A DNA stretch of 36,559 nucleotides from Pedosphaera sp. (GTDB taxonomy: Bacteria; Verrucomicrobiota; Verrucomicrobiia; Limisphaerales; F1-12-MAGs170). How positions within the stretch are numbered: position 1 is the first letter of the stretch; every line of letters starts with the position of its first letter. The notes under the pieces were generated by a model. That model had not been told where the DNA came from and searched no databases. It saw only the letters and a list, made by a program, of their open reading frames with translations. Where the stretch lies: the NCBI GenBank assembly GCA_009695275.1, contig SIBF01000022.1:1-36559 (forward strand). The letters are read 5' to 3'. This document shows positions 1 to 9,312 of the stretch, one piece after another. Both the position numbers and the translations under genes were made by a program.

Positions 1-143
1 TCAATCGCAGAACCTCTCGTTCCCGAGGTCTGCTTTTCTACCGTCTAATCGATCAAGCCATTCACCTGCTTCCGATTGAGCGAATTGAATTGAACGCTGA
101 AGCACTCGCCAACGCTAAAAAACAACAAGAGTCAACTGGATAG
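1..143 (+). CDS. C-terminal end of an ISXO2-like (IS1595-type) transposase, cut by the window edge
   Basis: The frame beginning at base 3 is open to a TAG at 141-143 and encodes about 46 residues. They begin NRRTSRSRGLLFYRLIDQA. The FNRRTSRSRG-LFYRL pattern is what I recall from the extreme C-terminus of ISXO2-like DDE transposases of the IS1595 family, where it follows the catalytic core. The catalytic part lies left of the window, so activity cannot be judged. No convincing terminal inverted repeat follows the stop before the repeat at 161-284. The family call is from memory of a short motif and is only moderately secure. Confidence 0.55.
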   Translation, partial: NRRTSRSRGLLFYRLIDQAIHLLPIERIELNAEALANAKKQQESTG

Positions 144-160
144 CCCTATTCCGAAATTGA

Positions 161-284
161 TTGGCCACAAAGAGCACAAAGAGAGGGGATGAGGAATGAT
201 GGCAACCGAAGAAACAGGTAACCGCCCTCCTCTTTCCGGATCAGCCCGGCTTTCTTTGTGTTCTTTGCGTTCTCTTGCGGCCAA
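161..284. repeat. Imperfect inverted repeat with purine-rich CACAAAGA arms
   Basis: The left arm (161-184) begins TTGGCCACAAAGAGCACAAA. The right arm (251-284), read on the minus strand, begins TTGGCCGCAAGAGAACGCAA. The two outer ends are therefore inverted copies with a few mismatches and a one-to-several-base length difference, separated by about 66 bp. Words built from CACAAAGA/GCAAAGAA are common in dispersed intergenic repeats of several bacterial phyla. The element lies between the transposase stub and the 3' end of the FG-GAP gene. No target-site duplication is visible. Apart from this repeat, I see no gene in 144-421. Confidence 0.5.
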
Positions 285-421
285 CTTCGGTTTTCAGGTT
301 TAGTGGCCTCGTATTCGATGGCGCGTCATTTCACAAAACCCGCACGGCATTGGCCGTTCGTGTATCGCGGTGGCATGAATTCCGCGCACCCATCATATTG
401 GTCCGGTCTAGTCGAATTACG

Positions 422-2815
422 TTAGTGGTGGTTGTGCTCGTGTGTTGCCCCAGCCTTTGTCGCGAACTTCATCGGTTTCAAGTTCACAATCACCGCATCG
501 CGGTCTCCCTCGCGAATGCTGTAAAAATGATCGGGCTGGAGACCTGCGACAACCTGGGTCTTGCCGGTCACGGGCCAGAAAATCTCCGCGGACCGGATGG
601 CCGTGGCATTGCCCAAACCAATCTCCTGGCGGAAGGGCGATGCGCCAAAGCTGCCGCCCGTGGAAACCGTCTTGTAAATCACTCGATCCCCCGAAGAGTT
701 GGCGGCGATGATCTTGATTCTGGCACCAAGCGCGGCACGGTTGGATTTCACGCCTTCGAGTTTGAGTGTGATCCAGCGATTGGAGCTTCCGGGGTTTTCA
801 AAAAGAACATTCCGGAAATTGTCGCTCGTGTAGGCGCCACCAATCGATTCGTAGATGTCCTGATCTCCATCATTGTCCAGATCGGCAAACACGACGGCAT
901 GGCCCTTTTGCAAATGTCCGGTGCCGGATGCGGTCGTCACATCCAGAAACCGTTTCCCTCCATCATTGCGGAACATCCGATTTGGCATGATGCTGCTTAA
1001 ATCCGGATTGCCTGTGCCAAGGTAAAAATCAAGGAAACCGTCGTTGTCCAGGTCGCCGAAGTTGCAGCCCATCGTGAGAAAGACATGATTCAAACCAGCC
1101 TGCGCGGCGACATCGGTGAACGTGCCGTCTCGGTTGTTATGATAAAGACGGGGGACGGCACCCAGATTCCTGATGCCAAGATAATCCGCTGCAATATCCC
1201 CGACATCGCGGATGTAGTAGCCGCTGACGAACAAGTCCAGCCAGCCGTCGTTGTCGTAATCAAAGAACCATCCTGGAAAACTCTTGAGCGGCTCACCCAC
1301 TCCCACACTCATTGCCACATCCGTAAACTTCCAGGCTCCCATCGGATCCTTGTTGGAGGACTGGCTGCCGTCATTGCGATAAAGCACATTGGGTTCGTTG
1401 AGGCGTGAGAGATATAAGTCGGGAAGCCCATCGTTGTTGAAATCACCGCTGATCACTGCTTTCACGAAGCCGACATTCGCCACGCCCACCTCTTTTGCGC
1501 GCTCGGTGAACGTACCATTGCGATTGTTCCTGTAGAGTCGGCAAGGGCTGATTTCCGGCCCGGCAGATTCGCTGCCAACGAAAAGATCGATCCATCCATC
1601 ATTGTTGAAATCGAGCCAGGTCGCCGTCTGCGTCGGGTGGAATGCCAGCAAACCGGCTTCCTCCGTGACATCGGTGAAGTGCCCTTTGCCGTCGCCACGC
1701 AGCAAGGAGCAGGGAAAACGGCCCTGCCTTCCCATCCACGCTCCACGCAACACCAGCACATCAGGGTTGCCATCGTTGTTGTAGTCCGCGCTGATCATGT
1801 TCAGCCCGCCAACTTCGCCAATGATTCCAGCAGCTTCGGTGGCATCCGTGAAAGTTCCGTCGCCGTTGTTGCGAAAGAAACGAAGCTGGTCATGAAAGCC
1901 CCAAGCCGAAATCAGCAAATCCAGCAAATTGTCGCCATCGAAATCATCGGCGACAACACCACCCGCCATCGTATCCAGATCCAACCCCAATCCGGCCGCG
2001 ACATCGGGAAACCGGGGGAACGCGCACTCCGACGCAAACGCGGTCGGTGGGATCAAAAGTTGAGGAGGCACCTTGTCCGGATACTCACCCACCGTCATGT
2101 AAGCAACATTGAGCAACCAGCGGGCGCTCAGTTCATTAGGGGTTCGAGAAAGTTGTTCCGTGAGAATCTCGATCCCGGCGCGCGAGCCGCGCTGATATTT
2201 ATGTACTCCACCTCTCTGAATGGGCAGGAGGCAGGATTCAGATGTGTGGTTCGAAATGCAGTTTTCAACTTCTCCCAGCCGCAAATGCGCCATGGCCTCC
2301 GCAATCCGCAACGACGCGCGATCCTTTGAATTCAACAGGCCGGGGCTGCCGGAGAGAGTTTTCCAGGTGGTTTGGTACTCCTCGATTGACCTGAGTGTCT
2401 GACCGGCGTTTAACAACTCGGTGGCCAGGTCGAATCGCGCCCTGATCGCGACACCGGGATCGTTGGCACCCGCGAGTCGCGCCTCGAAGATCGGCACACG
2501 CAAATCGTTCAGAAACAGGTTTTCCGCCGGCACGTTCTCTGCCGCCAGTTTCTTCAACAAAGTGGCCGTTTTTGCTGTGCTGGAAGCGCGGGTTCCTTTC
2601 CCGCCATCTGCTCCAATCACGCTCACTGTCGCCATGCAAAGGAACGCCGTCAGCCAAAGCCTCACCAGTCGCCCAAACGTGAAGCATTGGAAGGACAAAG
2701 GCTGGAAGTACGAATAAAGCCCGGACCAGAGTGATGATTCACCCGCCGCAAGCCTGTTCGTTTCCGAACGCAATCCGGCCTCCCATGAACTGTGTTCATC
2801 ACTCATTTGTATCAT
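422..2815 (-). CDS. Exported FG-GAP/VCBS repeat protein with C-terminal ASPIC/UnbV domain
   Basis: The product is about 797 residues. An N-terminal tail is followed by a hydrophobic export segment near residues 50-68 (RLWLTAFLCMATVSVIGA). A helical, TPR-like region (about 75-250) follows and includes a CxxNHTSESCLLPIxxGGVH segment typical of this family. At least seven calcium-loop motifs come next (DFDGDNLLD, DYNNDGNPD, DFNNDGWID, DFNNDGLPD, DYDNDGWLD, DLDNDGFLD, DLDNDGDQD), forming a beta-propeller. The ASPIC/UnbV domain closes the protein, and the last residues are HEHNHH. Such proteins are exported and thought to bind ligands or carbohydrates; the specific role is unknown. The longest frame opens with TTG at 2830. 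I prefer the ATG at 2813-2815, with another ATG at 2804-2806. A GTG just before the hydrophobic segment would give a more ordinary signal peptide, so the start is uncertain. It is the last gene of a minus-strand run of exported proteins. Confidence 0.85.
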   Translation of the reverse strand: MIQMSDEHSSWEAGLRSETNRLAAGESSLWSGLYSYFQPLSFQCFTFGRLVRLWLTAFLCMATVSVIGADGGKGTRASSTAKTATLLKKLAAENVPAENLFLNDLRVPIFEARLAGANDPGVAIRARFDLATELLNAGQTLRSIEEYQTTWKTLSGSPGLLNSKDRASLRIAEAMAHLRLGEVENCISNHTSESCLLPIQRGGVHKYQRGSRAGIEILTEQLSRTPNELSARWLLNVAYMTVGEYPDKVPPQLLIPPTAFASECAFPRFPDVAAGLGLDLDTMAGGVVADDFDGDNLLDLLISAWGFHDQLRFFRNNGDGTFTDATEAAGIIGEVGGLNMISADYNNDGNPDVLVLRGAWMGRQGRFPCSLLRGDGKGHFTDVTEEAGLLAFHPTQTATWLDFNNDGWIDLFVGSESAGPEISPCRLYRNNRNGTFTERAKEVGVANVGFVKAVISGDFNNDGLPDLYLSRLNEPNVLYRNDGSQSSNKDPMGAWKFTDVAMSVGVGEPLKSFPGWFFDYDNDGWLDLFVSGYYIRDVGDIAADYLGIRNLGAVPRLYHNNRDGTFTDVAAQAGLNHVFLTMGCNFGDLDNDGFLDFYLGTGNPDLSSIMPNRMFRNDGGKRFLDVTTASGTGHLQKGHAVVFADLDNDGDQDIYESIGGAYTSDNFRNVLFENPGSSNRWITLKLEGVKSNRAALGARIKIIAANSSGDRVIYKTVSTGGSFGASPFRQEIGLGNATAIRSAEIFWPVTGKTQVVAGLQPDHFYSIREGDRDAVIVNLKPMKFATKAGATHEHNHH

Positions 2816-3055
2816 CACTCTTACCGCCAATCCATGACTGGCTCCATGTTGATAAAGGTTTGCCTTAGCATGACCGTCTTTTCCAAGACAAACTTCGTCT
2901 CATCACCGCTCCCATTCAGTCTGCTAGAAGATTCTTGCTTCAAAGTCGCGGCGATGTTGCGCCGCCACCGTCGAGGCTCCGTTTGAAACTCGGATCGACA
3001 AGCAGCATAGGGCTTTCCTCTGTGAGAATGACTCAGCATAATTTCTTCGTCGCGT

Positions 3056-5440
3056 TCATCGAGCCCGACGAGCAATGTCACGGTAAACCCCCAGTGCGGT
3101 GTTGTATTCCTCCAACCCTTCACTCGGGATCAATGCACGGCTCCGCGCAATCTCCTTTTCGACGCTTGAAACAAGCCAGTCGATCTCTACACGGCGTGGA
3201 CGGATCGGCTGTCCGGCAACCTCAAAGTGCCAGGGTGCCGTGTGCGCAAAGCGGAACCTCCCTTGCGGCCGTTGCTCGAAGCAGCGCCAGGCCAGCCAGG
3301 AACTTTCTTTTGGAGGGAAGCGCGAAGTGACTTCGCTTTCGAACGCTCCTTCCTTGTTGCGTCGGTTCTCAGGAGTGAAGCGTTCGGCCACAATGCCGTT
3401 GACGATGAGTTCGATGCTATCGAGAGGCTGCTCATTCAACACCCGGCATTTCAAGGAGTGAGCTCCGGTTGAATCGGATTCATTGAAGACATGCCCGGGG
3501 TTTCGCCCATCGACTTGCCCGAACATCATCGGCCCTGTCGTGACGAAGCTGCGCCCGGCAGACAATCCGCGCATCCACGCTTCGTAGCTGAAGGGCTCGT
3601 CGAGCTGAACGTAAACGCGGCTGAAGCCGAGCGGCACCGGATGCACACCGTTCGCCGTGCCGGCGGTTGGACGGATGCGGAAACCGCAATTGAGCAATGC
3701 GTAGTAAGTCTGGAAGCCGTAGTGCGTCCATCCAAGCTCCGTATCCGTACCAGTGCCAGCGATGCCCATCCAAGAGGGCGCTGGCTCGGCCCAGTTCCTC
3801 ACGGCATATTCGACGCGCCAGTGGTGATTGTTGGCCAGTTCGAAAAGGTCTGGCTTGATCAGAGGAACGATCGTGAGCGACCAGGGCCAGTTGTGTTTTT
3901 CAAGATCGATCAATGCCCCCTCCGCCCGAGCTTGCTCTGCGACGACGCGCAATGGGAATACAGGTTTATCAATGCGACTGTGATGATTCAGAATCAAGAA
4001 TGCTCCAAGCGTGTGGTTATTTGTCCCGGTGGTGAAAATCTCATATTCCGAATTGCGAGCGAACCACACATGCGTGGAGTCAAGCTTCACGGGCTGGTCA
4101 GTGAATTTCCCGGCAAAACTGCGCGGACTGGCTGCGGGCGACACTGTTGTCACAGTCGTCCAATCGATCATGGGCAATGCAACATTTACATCTTCGGCCA
4201 GCATGGCGCTGGGTAGCCCGGCGGGATCCCTGTGGTTGTGCGCGTCGCCAGAATACCACCCCATCTCGGCCATGTTCACCCAGCGACGCATCGCGAATGT
4301 GATCTTTGGCATCCCGGCCGCAACATCGACTTCGCGTGTTTCGGGAAAGTACTCCTTGCCGCGCTCGACCGTGAACGTGTAGCGGCCCGGTGAGAGTTCA
4401 GCCCAAAACGATTGAGCCGCCACCGTGGTGTGCATCTCGATCGCATTTGTGTTTGAACCATTCCTGCGCTCGTAACGAACAGCCGGTGCAGTCAGAGATG
4501 AAGATTTCGGGAAATGCCATGCGCCATCCGTGCCGCGAATGTAAATGCGGGCAGCGAGGCGTTCATTCGTCGTCGCATCGCGCACTTCGCATTCGACAAC
4601 GACTTCTTTGCTTTCGCGTTTCCGGCGCTCGATCACGGCCTGTGGGTCAGCCGGCGCGCGTTCGGGATCAACAAAGCGAGCAAGATCGCGAAGCGCGACG
4701 ACCTGGAAGTGATTTGTGCCCAGATAATCCATGTACTCAGCGAATCGTTTCGGATCGGAATGGACCCAGGGATGATCGCGGTCCGGCACTCCGTGGAATT
4801 GCAGCACGGCGATCCGCCCGCCCCGCGCCTGATCCGCAGCTCGTTTGAAATCTGCGAGCGTCCAGTCAGGCCGGGCATCGCCAGCAGAAGGAATGAGAAG
4901 CGGATGATCCTCCCCGGGGGTAAAAGCAAAGCCCCTTCCCCATTCGTAGGCATGCTCCGGTGCGCCACCGCGACGGGCAAACTTGAAACCCAGCTCCCGC
5001 AGTATCGGGATGGCTTCCGGAACAATCGCGTTGCCGGGATAGCCGAAACTGACAGGGCGCGGAATGCCGTGTTCGGCGCACCGGGCATTGATGGCTTCGA
5101 CCTGTTCGCGCAGCCGACCGAGTGTTTCGCGCGTTACGCTGAGGTGATCCCGCGTGTGGTTGCCGATTTCAAATCCGTCGCGGTGCAACTCCGCAATCTG
5201 TTCCCACGTCATGTAATCCTGCTTGTTCGTGCGAAATGAAAACCCCTCCGTGATGAAGAAGGTCGCGCCAAAACCCAGTCGCTTGAGAATAGGACGCACC
5301 ACAGAATGGTGCGACGACACGGAATCGTCGAACGTGAGAACGACGAGCTTGTCAGGCACAGGCTCGCGCGAAGCACTGAAGACGATCACTGGCGAAAGCA
5401 GCAGTGCGCAAATTGCAAGAATGACGCTCATAGGAATCAT
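3056..5440 (-). CDS. NodB-type polysaccharide deacetylase fused to a CehA/McbA-like PHP metallohydrolase
   Basis: The product is 794 residues with a signal peptide at about 1-23 (MIPMSVILAICALLLSPVIV). Residues 30-260 are a NodB/carbohydrate-esterase-4 domain. TFDD (36-39) supplies the catalytic/metal aspartates, NHTRDH (94-99) the two metal histidines, SFGYPGN (131-137) replaces the usual arginine-containing third motif, and LQFHG (213-217) is the late histidine motif. Residues 275-390 form a beta-rich linker. From 395 on there is a PHP-type metallohydrolase with GDAHNH at 398-403, as in CehA/McbA proteins. Two hydrolase domains on one exported chain suggest action on acetylated or esterified polymers, but the substrate is not visible. 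It sits 142 bp downstream of the GH38-like gene and 240 bp upstream of the FG-GAP gene, all on the minus strand. An ATG three codons in is an alternative start. Confidence 0.85.
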   Translation of the reverse strand: MIPMSVILAICALLLSPVIVFSASREPVPDKLVVLTFDDSVSSHHSVVRPILKRLGFGATFFITEGFSFRTNKQDYMTWEQIAELHRDGFEIGNHTRDHLSVTRETLGRLREQVEAINARCAEHGIPRPVSFGYPGNAIVPEAIPILRELGFKFARRGGAPEHAYEWGRGFAFTPGEDHPLLIPSAGDARPDWTLADFKRAADQARGGRIAVLQFHGVPDRDHPWVHSDPKRFAEYMDYLGTNHFQVVALRDLARFVDPERAPADPQAVIERRKRESKEVVVECEVRDATTNERLAARIYIRGTDGAWHFPKSSSLTAPAVRYERRNGSNTNAIEMHTTVAAQSFWAELSPGRYTFTVERGKEYFPETREVDVAAGMPKITFAMRRWVNMAEMGWYSGDAHNHRDPAGLPSAMLAEDVNVALPMIDWTTVTTVSPAASPRSFAGKFTDQPVKLDSTHVWFARNSEYEIFTTGTNNHTLGAFLILNHHSRIDKPVFPLRVVAEQARAEGALIDLEKHNWPWSLTIVPLIKPDLFELANNHHWRVEYAVRNWAEPAPSWMGIAGTGTDTELGWTHYGFQTYYALLNCGFRIRPTAGTANGVHPVPLGFSRVYVQLDEPFSYEAWMRGLSAGRSFVTTGPMMFGQVDGRNPGHVFNESDSTGAHSLKCRVLNEQPLDSIELIVNGIVAERFTPENRRNKEGAFESEVTSRFPPKESSWLAWRCFEQRPQGRFRFAHTAPWHFEVAGQPIRPRRVEIDWLVSSVEKEIARSRALIPSEGLEEYNTALGVYRDIARRAR

Positions 5441-5582
5441 GGATGAATTGGCGGCATGATACCGATCATGGAGCGGAGCGCCAGTTCAAGGTCTGGGGCG
5501 AAGAGAGTGGTCACTGAGTTGTCCCTCTTCAGGGAGAATGAATCGGGGCTTCAAGTAATCGATTGCTCCATTCAGGGCCGCA

Positions 5583-8500
5583 TCACTTCGCAAACTCAAC
5601 TTTTAAGGTGGCAATTCCAAATGGCCTGATCGGAAAGAGGCACTTACTTCCCGTCGCTTCGATCACGGTCTGTTCGTCTTCAACTGCGTTGCAGAGAACG
5701 GCGCGGCGAATTTGCCAGGCCTTTGGAAAGTGGACATCAACATTAGAGGCATTTCCGGCAACCTCCAAAAATCGAAGGATCGTTCCCTCACCTCTTTCGC
5801 CGGTCTTCCATGTGACCAAGCTTATGTTGGGTTGGTCCACACGGATGAGAGACTGTTGGAATTCAGAAGGTGGCTGGGCAGGGGGAAGCGCTCGCTCATT
5901 GCGCAGGATTTCATTCCTTTCCACGGGGACCAGAGCTTCCGTTCCCAAGCGATGAAGCGCGACGGGATCAAACTCGCGCGCGCTGGAGAGAACGTAACGA
6001 AAGGTGAACTCTCCGCCCTGTCCGGCCAGGTAACCTTCAGGCGTGTAGTTGTTCATCACATAGGAGAACACCGTGCCTGGCCGTCTGCCAAACTCGCGCG
6101 GCCAGGTTCCACGGGCAATGTCGCCCAGCGTCACGAGAGGCGCATCCACGGGGACCATGCTCGCGACGAATCCATTTGCCTCCACAGCGAGCCATTGCTG
6201 CACATTGAACCATTCCAGCCCGGCACCGGGGAGCATGTCGCGGGCGGGATCGACGAAGCCGTTCTGCGTCGCGTAACGGAAGCGAGCTTCTTCTCGTGTG
6301 AACGGAAACGCAAAATAGACGCCTTCCTTGGCGTAGGTTTTGAGTTTCTGAATTCGATTGATGATTTCGATGCGTTTCAAGGCATCGAAGAGGATGATCT
6401 CGGTTTCGATCCTGGGCGTGTTCAGGTTGGTGCTCTCAAGAAGCGCCACGGTGCCGAATCCGGTCTTTCGAACGTCCTTGATCCGGCCACCCGAGGCCGC
6501 GCTCAACTTGAGTTCGGGGATGGGCGACACCGTGCTGAATTGAACCAGGCGGTTGGGTGGCGTGTCCGCGCCGGTCACGTAGATGTGATGATTGAATCGA
6601 AACGGATTGCTTACATCCACCAGTTCGAGTTTCAGCTCCTTGTCGAAAATCCGGCGGACCGCGCCGCTGGCGGCATCCAGCTCCACAAGGTAGAAATCGT
6701 TCTCCAGCGACGATTGCGGGACAGTCTGCGCGGCAGCTTCCAGCGGAAGTGTCGCCGACTTGAAGCTCAATTGCCGATAGCCCACTCCAGGAATTTCCGG
6801 CGAGAGAAAACGAATCCGCTCGAACTGGTTTCCCGCTCGAAGCGGCTCCACAGGAATGAAACCTTTCTTATCCTCATCCCAGATTCCCTGGCCTTTCGGG
6901 AGATCCAGCTCGACCAGACTTCGGCGCGGCCAGGAGAGCGAATTAAACAGCAGCAGCGAACCGGCGGGGAATGGGGTGGCATGAGCAATTCCCGCAAGCG
7001 CCTGGCCGAGGTGTTCGTCAATGAGCCGGTTGGCCAGGATGGAACGGAAATCCTTGGCTTCGCCTTGACGGAGACTTTGTTCGCTCCCGGGATCGCGGGT
7101 GCTCTGGTCCGCGTGCCAGGAGTGTTCGTCGGTGATCAGAAGGTTGCGCCAGATTTCAGCCTGGCGATCACGGTTTGGTGTCGTTAGCGGATTGATCCTC
7201 GTGTTGAGCGTGGAGAAGATTTCAGCCGACAACACCCGTTGCATATTGCGACGCGCCAAAGCGGTGATACGGGCGTTTGCGCCAAGGCCATCCTCCCAAT
7301 AAGGCCCGCCGTCACCCCGGTGTGACGACGGATTTCCGCCGGACTGCCGCACGATTTGCTCCGTTGCCTCGGCAAGTCCTGCGTAGCGCAACTTCGGATA
7401 CGCGAAGGCGCGATTCCAGACTCCGACAAACGTGGTCTGCGCAGGATGCAATTCCACATTCTCCACATGAGTGCCGTAGAGAATCACGGTATTCGCCCGA
7501 TAGCCCACGTGATCGTAAGCCTGAAGGAATCTGGGTAAGGATTCGCGACCCTGGGCAAGTTGGGGCGGCATTCCAAACAAGCTGGCGACTTGATGATAAT
7601 GCCGGGAGTACCAGGTCAGCACCCGGCCACCATCCGGACCTTCCCACCATTCAGGTGAGTGTTCATGGAATCGGTTGTAGAGAAGAAACGGACCGCGATA
7701 GGCGTCGCTGGCGGCCGCAAGATACTTTACCCCAGCAGCGCCCAGAACCGATGCGAACGACCATGAGCAGGCAGGCACATCGGTGATGAGCGCAGAATCG
7801 AATGGCAAACCATGCCTCACCGCGAATGCCTTGCTGGGGTAGAGGCCGCGAATCAGATTCTCCAGCGACGAGAAGCCCGTGAACGTGCTGCCATGGACGA
7901 CCGGCACATGAAGGCGGCGTTCTCGAACCAGTTGAATGAACTGCTGCTGTTGAGCCGCGTTGCGGCTGCGAAGAAATTCGTCGATCACCCAGAAGCCGTC
8001 GAAAGTGAACTGAAAGTCCGGATGCTCGCGAGCGAGACGGATGGCGTCATCCACAGTTTGGGCATGAAGTTCCGCCACCTTCCAATCGTGGTCTGTGTAG
8101 CCAATGTCGAGATGCTCGTTCGGCACGACCATGATTTCCCATTTTCGTCGAGGGGAGATCTTCGTTTTGAATTCATTGGCTGTTGCACCTGTTTCGAACC
8201 GGACTTGAGCTTCGGTATCTGAAGTGAACTCGGGCACGACGAAAGCCACTCGTATTTCTCCGAAATCGCCTTTCCATGCGAGAGGTTCAGTCCTTGTCCA
8301 GCCGCCAACGATGAACGTGACTGTCTGGGGAGCAGGGCCGTCGCTTTTGCGAATGACGACGTCCACCTGTTCTGTCAATTGCGCTTCCTTCTGATGGTAA
8401 AAAATCGTGGGCAGGATGCGAACGGGTTCAGGCGAAAGTGCCGCCCCGGTTGGAATGCTCTCAAGGCAGATGGCGTCATAAACGATCCCGGAATTGCCTG

Positions 8501-9197
8501 GCCACGGATAGCCGGATGGCCGCACGTCGTCGCGATCTCCGGGCTCATCGATCGCGGTGAGAATCAGTTGGTTGGCGCCTGACCTCAGAAACTTCGCAGG
8601 GAGCAGCGCCTCAATTCGCGACGTGGCATAATGTGGCAGGAAGAAAACCGCTTGATCACCTGCGGAGTATGCGAGTTTCGGTTCTTGATGGAAAACTCCT
8701 GTGTGTCCGTTGATCTCGACGTGCAAAGATGGCAGCCGGGTGCTGTAGGCGAGCAACGCCAGCACGAGCCGCAGATCGCTCACGGGTTGTTGCGGAAGAT
8801 TGAACTGAATGGTGAAAGGATGACGGCGAAAACCCGTGCCGCCGTTGGCCGAGCCCGGTTGATAGGAAAACCAGTGGCGCGCCGGATCGCTGACGCCAAT
8901 GACAAACACCGGATCCTGACTGGCATCCGAGTAGTCGATTCGCCGGCTGCCTGTCTGCGGATCATTGATGGGACTGAATTCGGCGGACGATTCGTCGAAG
9001 TGGCCGAGTTGCCAGAGCACTTCGCCGTTTGCGATCAGTGGCAAAAGGCAGGCCCACAATGTCATGAGGAGGAGCCGGTGGAGCTTTCCGAAGGCCCGGC
9101 TGCGTGGAGCAGGAACCGTGGCGTTGGGAGAACGGCGGGAGCACGCTTGGGAACAGCTCAACTCGTCTGTGAAGATTGAAGAAACTTCCAAGTACAT
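5583..9197 (-). CDS. Large GH38-like glycosidase (alpha-mannosidase family) with N-terminal carbohydrate-binding-like domain
   Basis: The product is 1204 residues. A hydrophobic export segment lies at about 40-58 (LLLMTLWACLLPLIANG), preceded by an unusual 40-residue tail, so the true start may be internal. Residues 58-250 resemble domain III of polysaccharide lyase family 4, a jelly-roll sugar-binding fold (VLWQLGHFDES at the start, IVYDAICLE at the end). Residues 350-640 form the GH38-like catalytic barrel: NEHLDIGYTDHD (360-371) matches the zinc-binding HxDxG motif. ALITDVPACSWS (469-480) is where the nucleophile aspartate is expected, probably D473. The rest is the all-beta GH38 C-terminal part (for example EIPGVGYRQLSFK). 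GH38 enzymes remove alpha-linked mannose or related sugars. The nucleophile context differs from the classical DPFGHS, so substrate specificity is open. It probably acts outside the cytoplasm, alongside the neighbouring exported proteins. Confidence 0.82.
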   Translation of the reverse strand: MYLEVSSIFTDELSCSQACSRRSPNATVPAPRSRAFGKLHRLLLMTLWACLLPLIANGEVLWQLGHFDESSAEFSPINDPQTGSRRIDYSDASQDPVFVIGVSDPARHWFSYQPGSANGGTGFRRHPFTIQFNLPQQPVSDLRLVLALLAYSTRLPSLHVEINGHTGVFHQEPKLAYSAGDQAVFFLPHYATSRIEALLPAKFLRSGANQLILTAIDEPGDRDDVRPSGYPWPGNSGIVYDAICLESIPTGAALSPEPVRILPTIFYHQKEAQLTEQVDVVIRKSDGPAPQTVTFIVGGWTRTEPLAWKGDFGEIRVAFVVPEFTSDTEAQVRFETGATANEFKTKISPRRKWEIMVVPNEHLDIGYTDHDWKVAELHAQTVDDAIRLAREHPDFQFTFDGFWVIDEFLRSRNAAQQQQFIQLVRERRLHVPVVHGSTFTGFSSLENLIRGLYPSKAFAVRHGLPFDSALITDVPACSWSFASVLGAAGVKYLAAASDAYRGPFLLYNRFHEHSPEWWEGPDGGRVLTWYSRHYHQVASLFGMPPQLAQGRESLPRFLQAYDHVGYRANTVILYGTHVENVELHPAQTTFVGVWNRAFAYPKLRYAGLAEATEQIVRQSGGNPSSHRGDGGPYWEDGLGANARITALARRNMQRVLSAEIFSTLNTRINPLTTPNRDRQAEIWRNLLITDEHSWHADQSTRDPGSEQSLRQGEAKDFRSILANRLIDEHLGQALAGIAHATPFPAGSLLLFNSLSWPRRSLVELDLPKGQGIWDEDKKGFIPVEPLRAGNQFERIRFLSPEIPGVGYRQLSFKSATLPLEAAAQTVPQSSLENDFYLVELDAASGAVRRIFDKELKLELVDVSNPFRFNHHIYVTGADTPPNRLVQFSTVSPIPELKLSAASGGRIKDVRKTGFGTVALLESTNLNTPRIETEIILFDALKRIEIINRIQKLKTYAKEGVYFAFPFTREEARFRYATQNGFVDPARDMLPGAGLEWFNVQQWLAVEANGFVASMVPVDAPLVTLGDIARGTWPREFGRRPGTVFSYVMNNYTPEGYLAGQGGEFTFRYVLSSAREFDPVALHRLGTEALVPVERNEILRNERALPPAQPPSEFQQSLIRVDQPNISLVTWKTGERGEGTILRFLEVAGNASNVDVHFPKAWQIRRAVLCNAVEDEQTVIEATGSKCLFPIRPFGIATLKVEFAK

Positions 9198-9312
9198 AGG
9201 CCGTTGATATCAATCTGGCGACCGGTGCGACCTGCAATCCCGAGTGCTGCTTCTCCCTCGATGCAGATCGCAGCATGTCTTTCCGCCGTCATTGGTGTTG
9301 CCGGTCAACTCA

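Noticed and set aside
3491-4216. Plus-strand open frames of 241 codons here and at 4514-5239
   Set aside because: They are antisense shadows of the NodB/PHP gene with no protein-family features.
5712-7187. Plus-strand open frame of 491 codons
   Set aside because: It is antisense to the GH38-like gene, has no recognisable motif, and is explained by GC-rich codon bias of the real gene.
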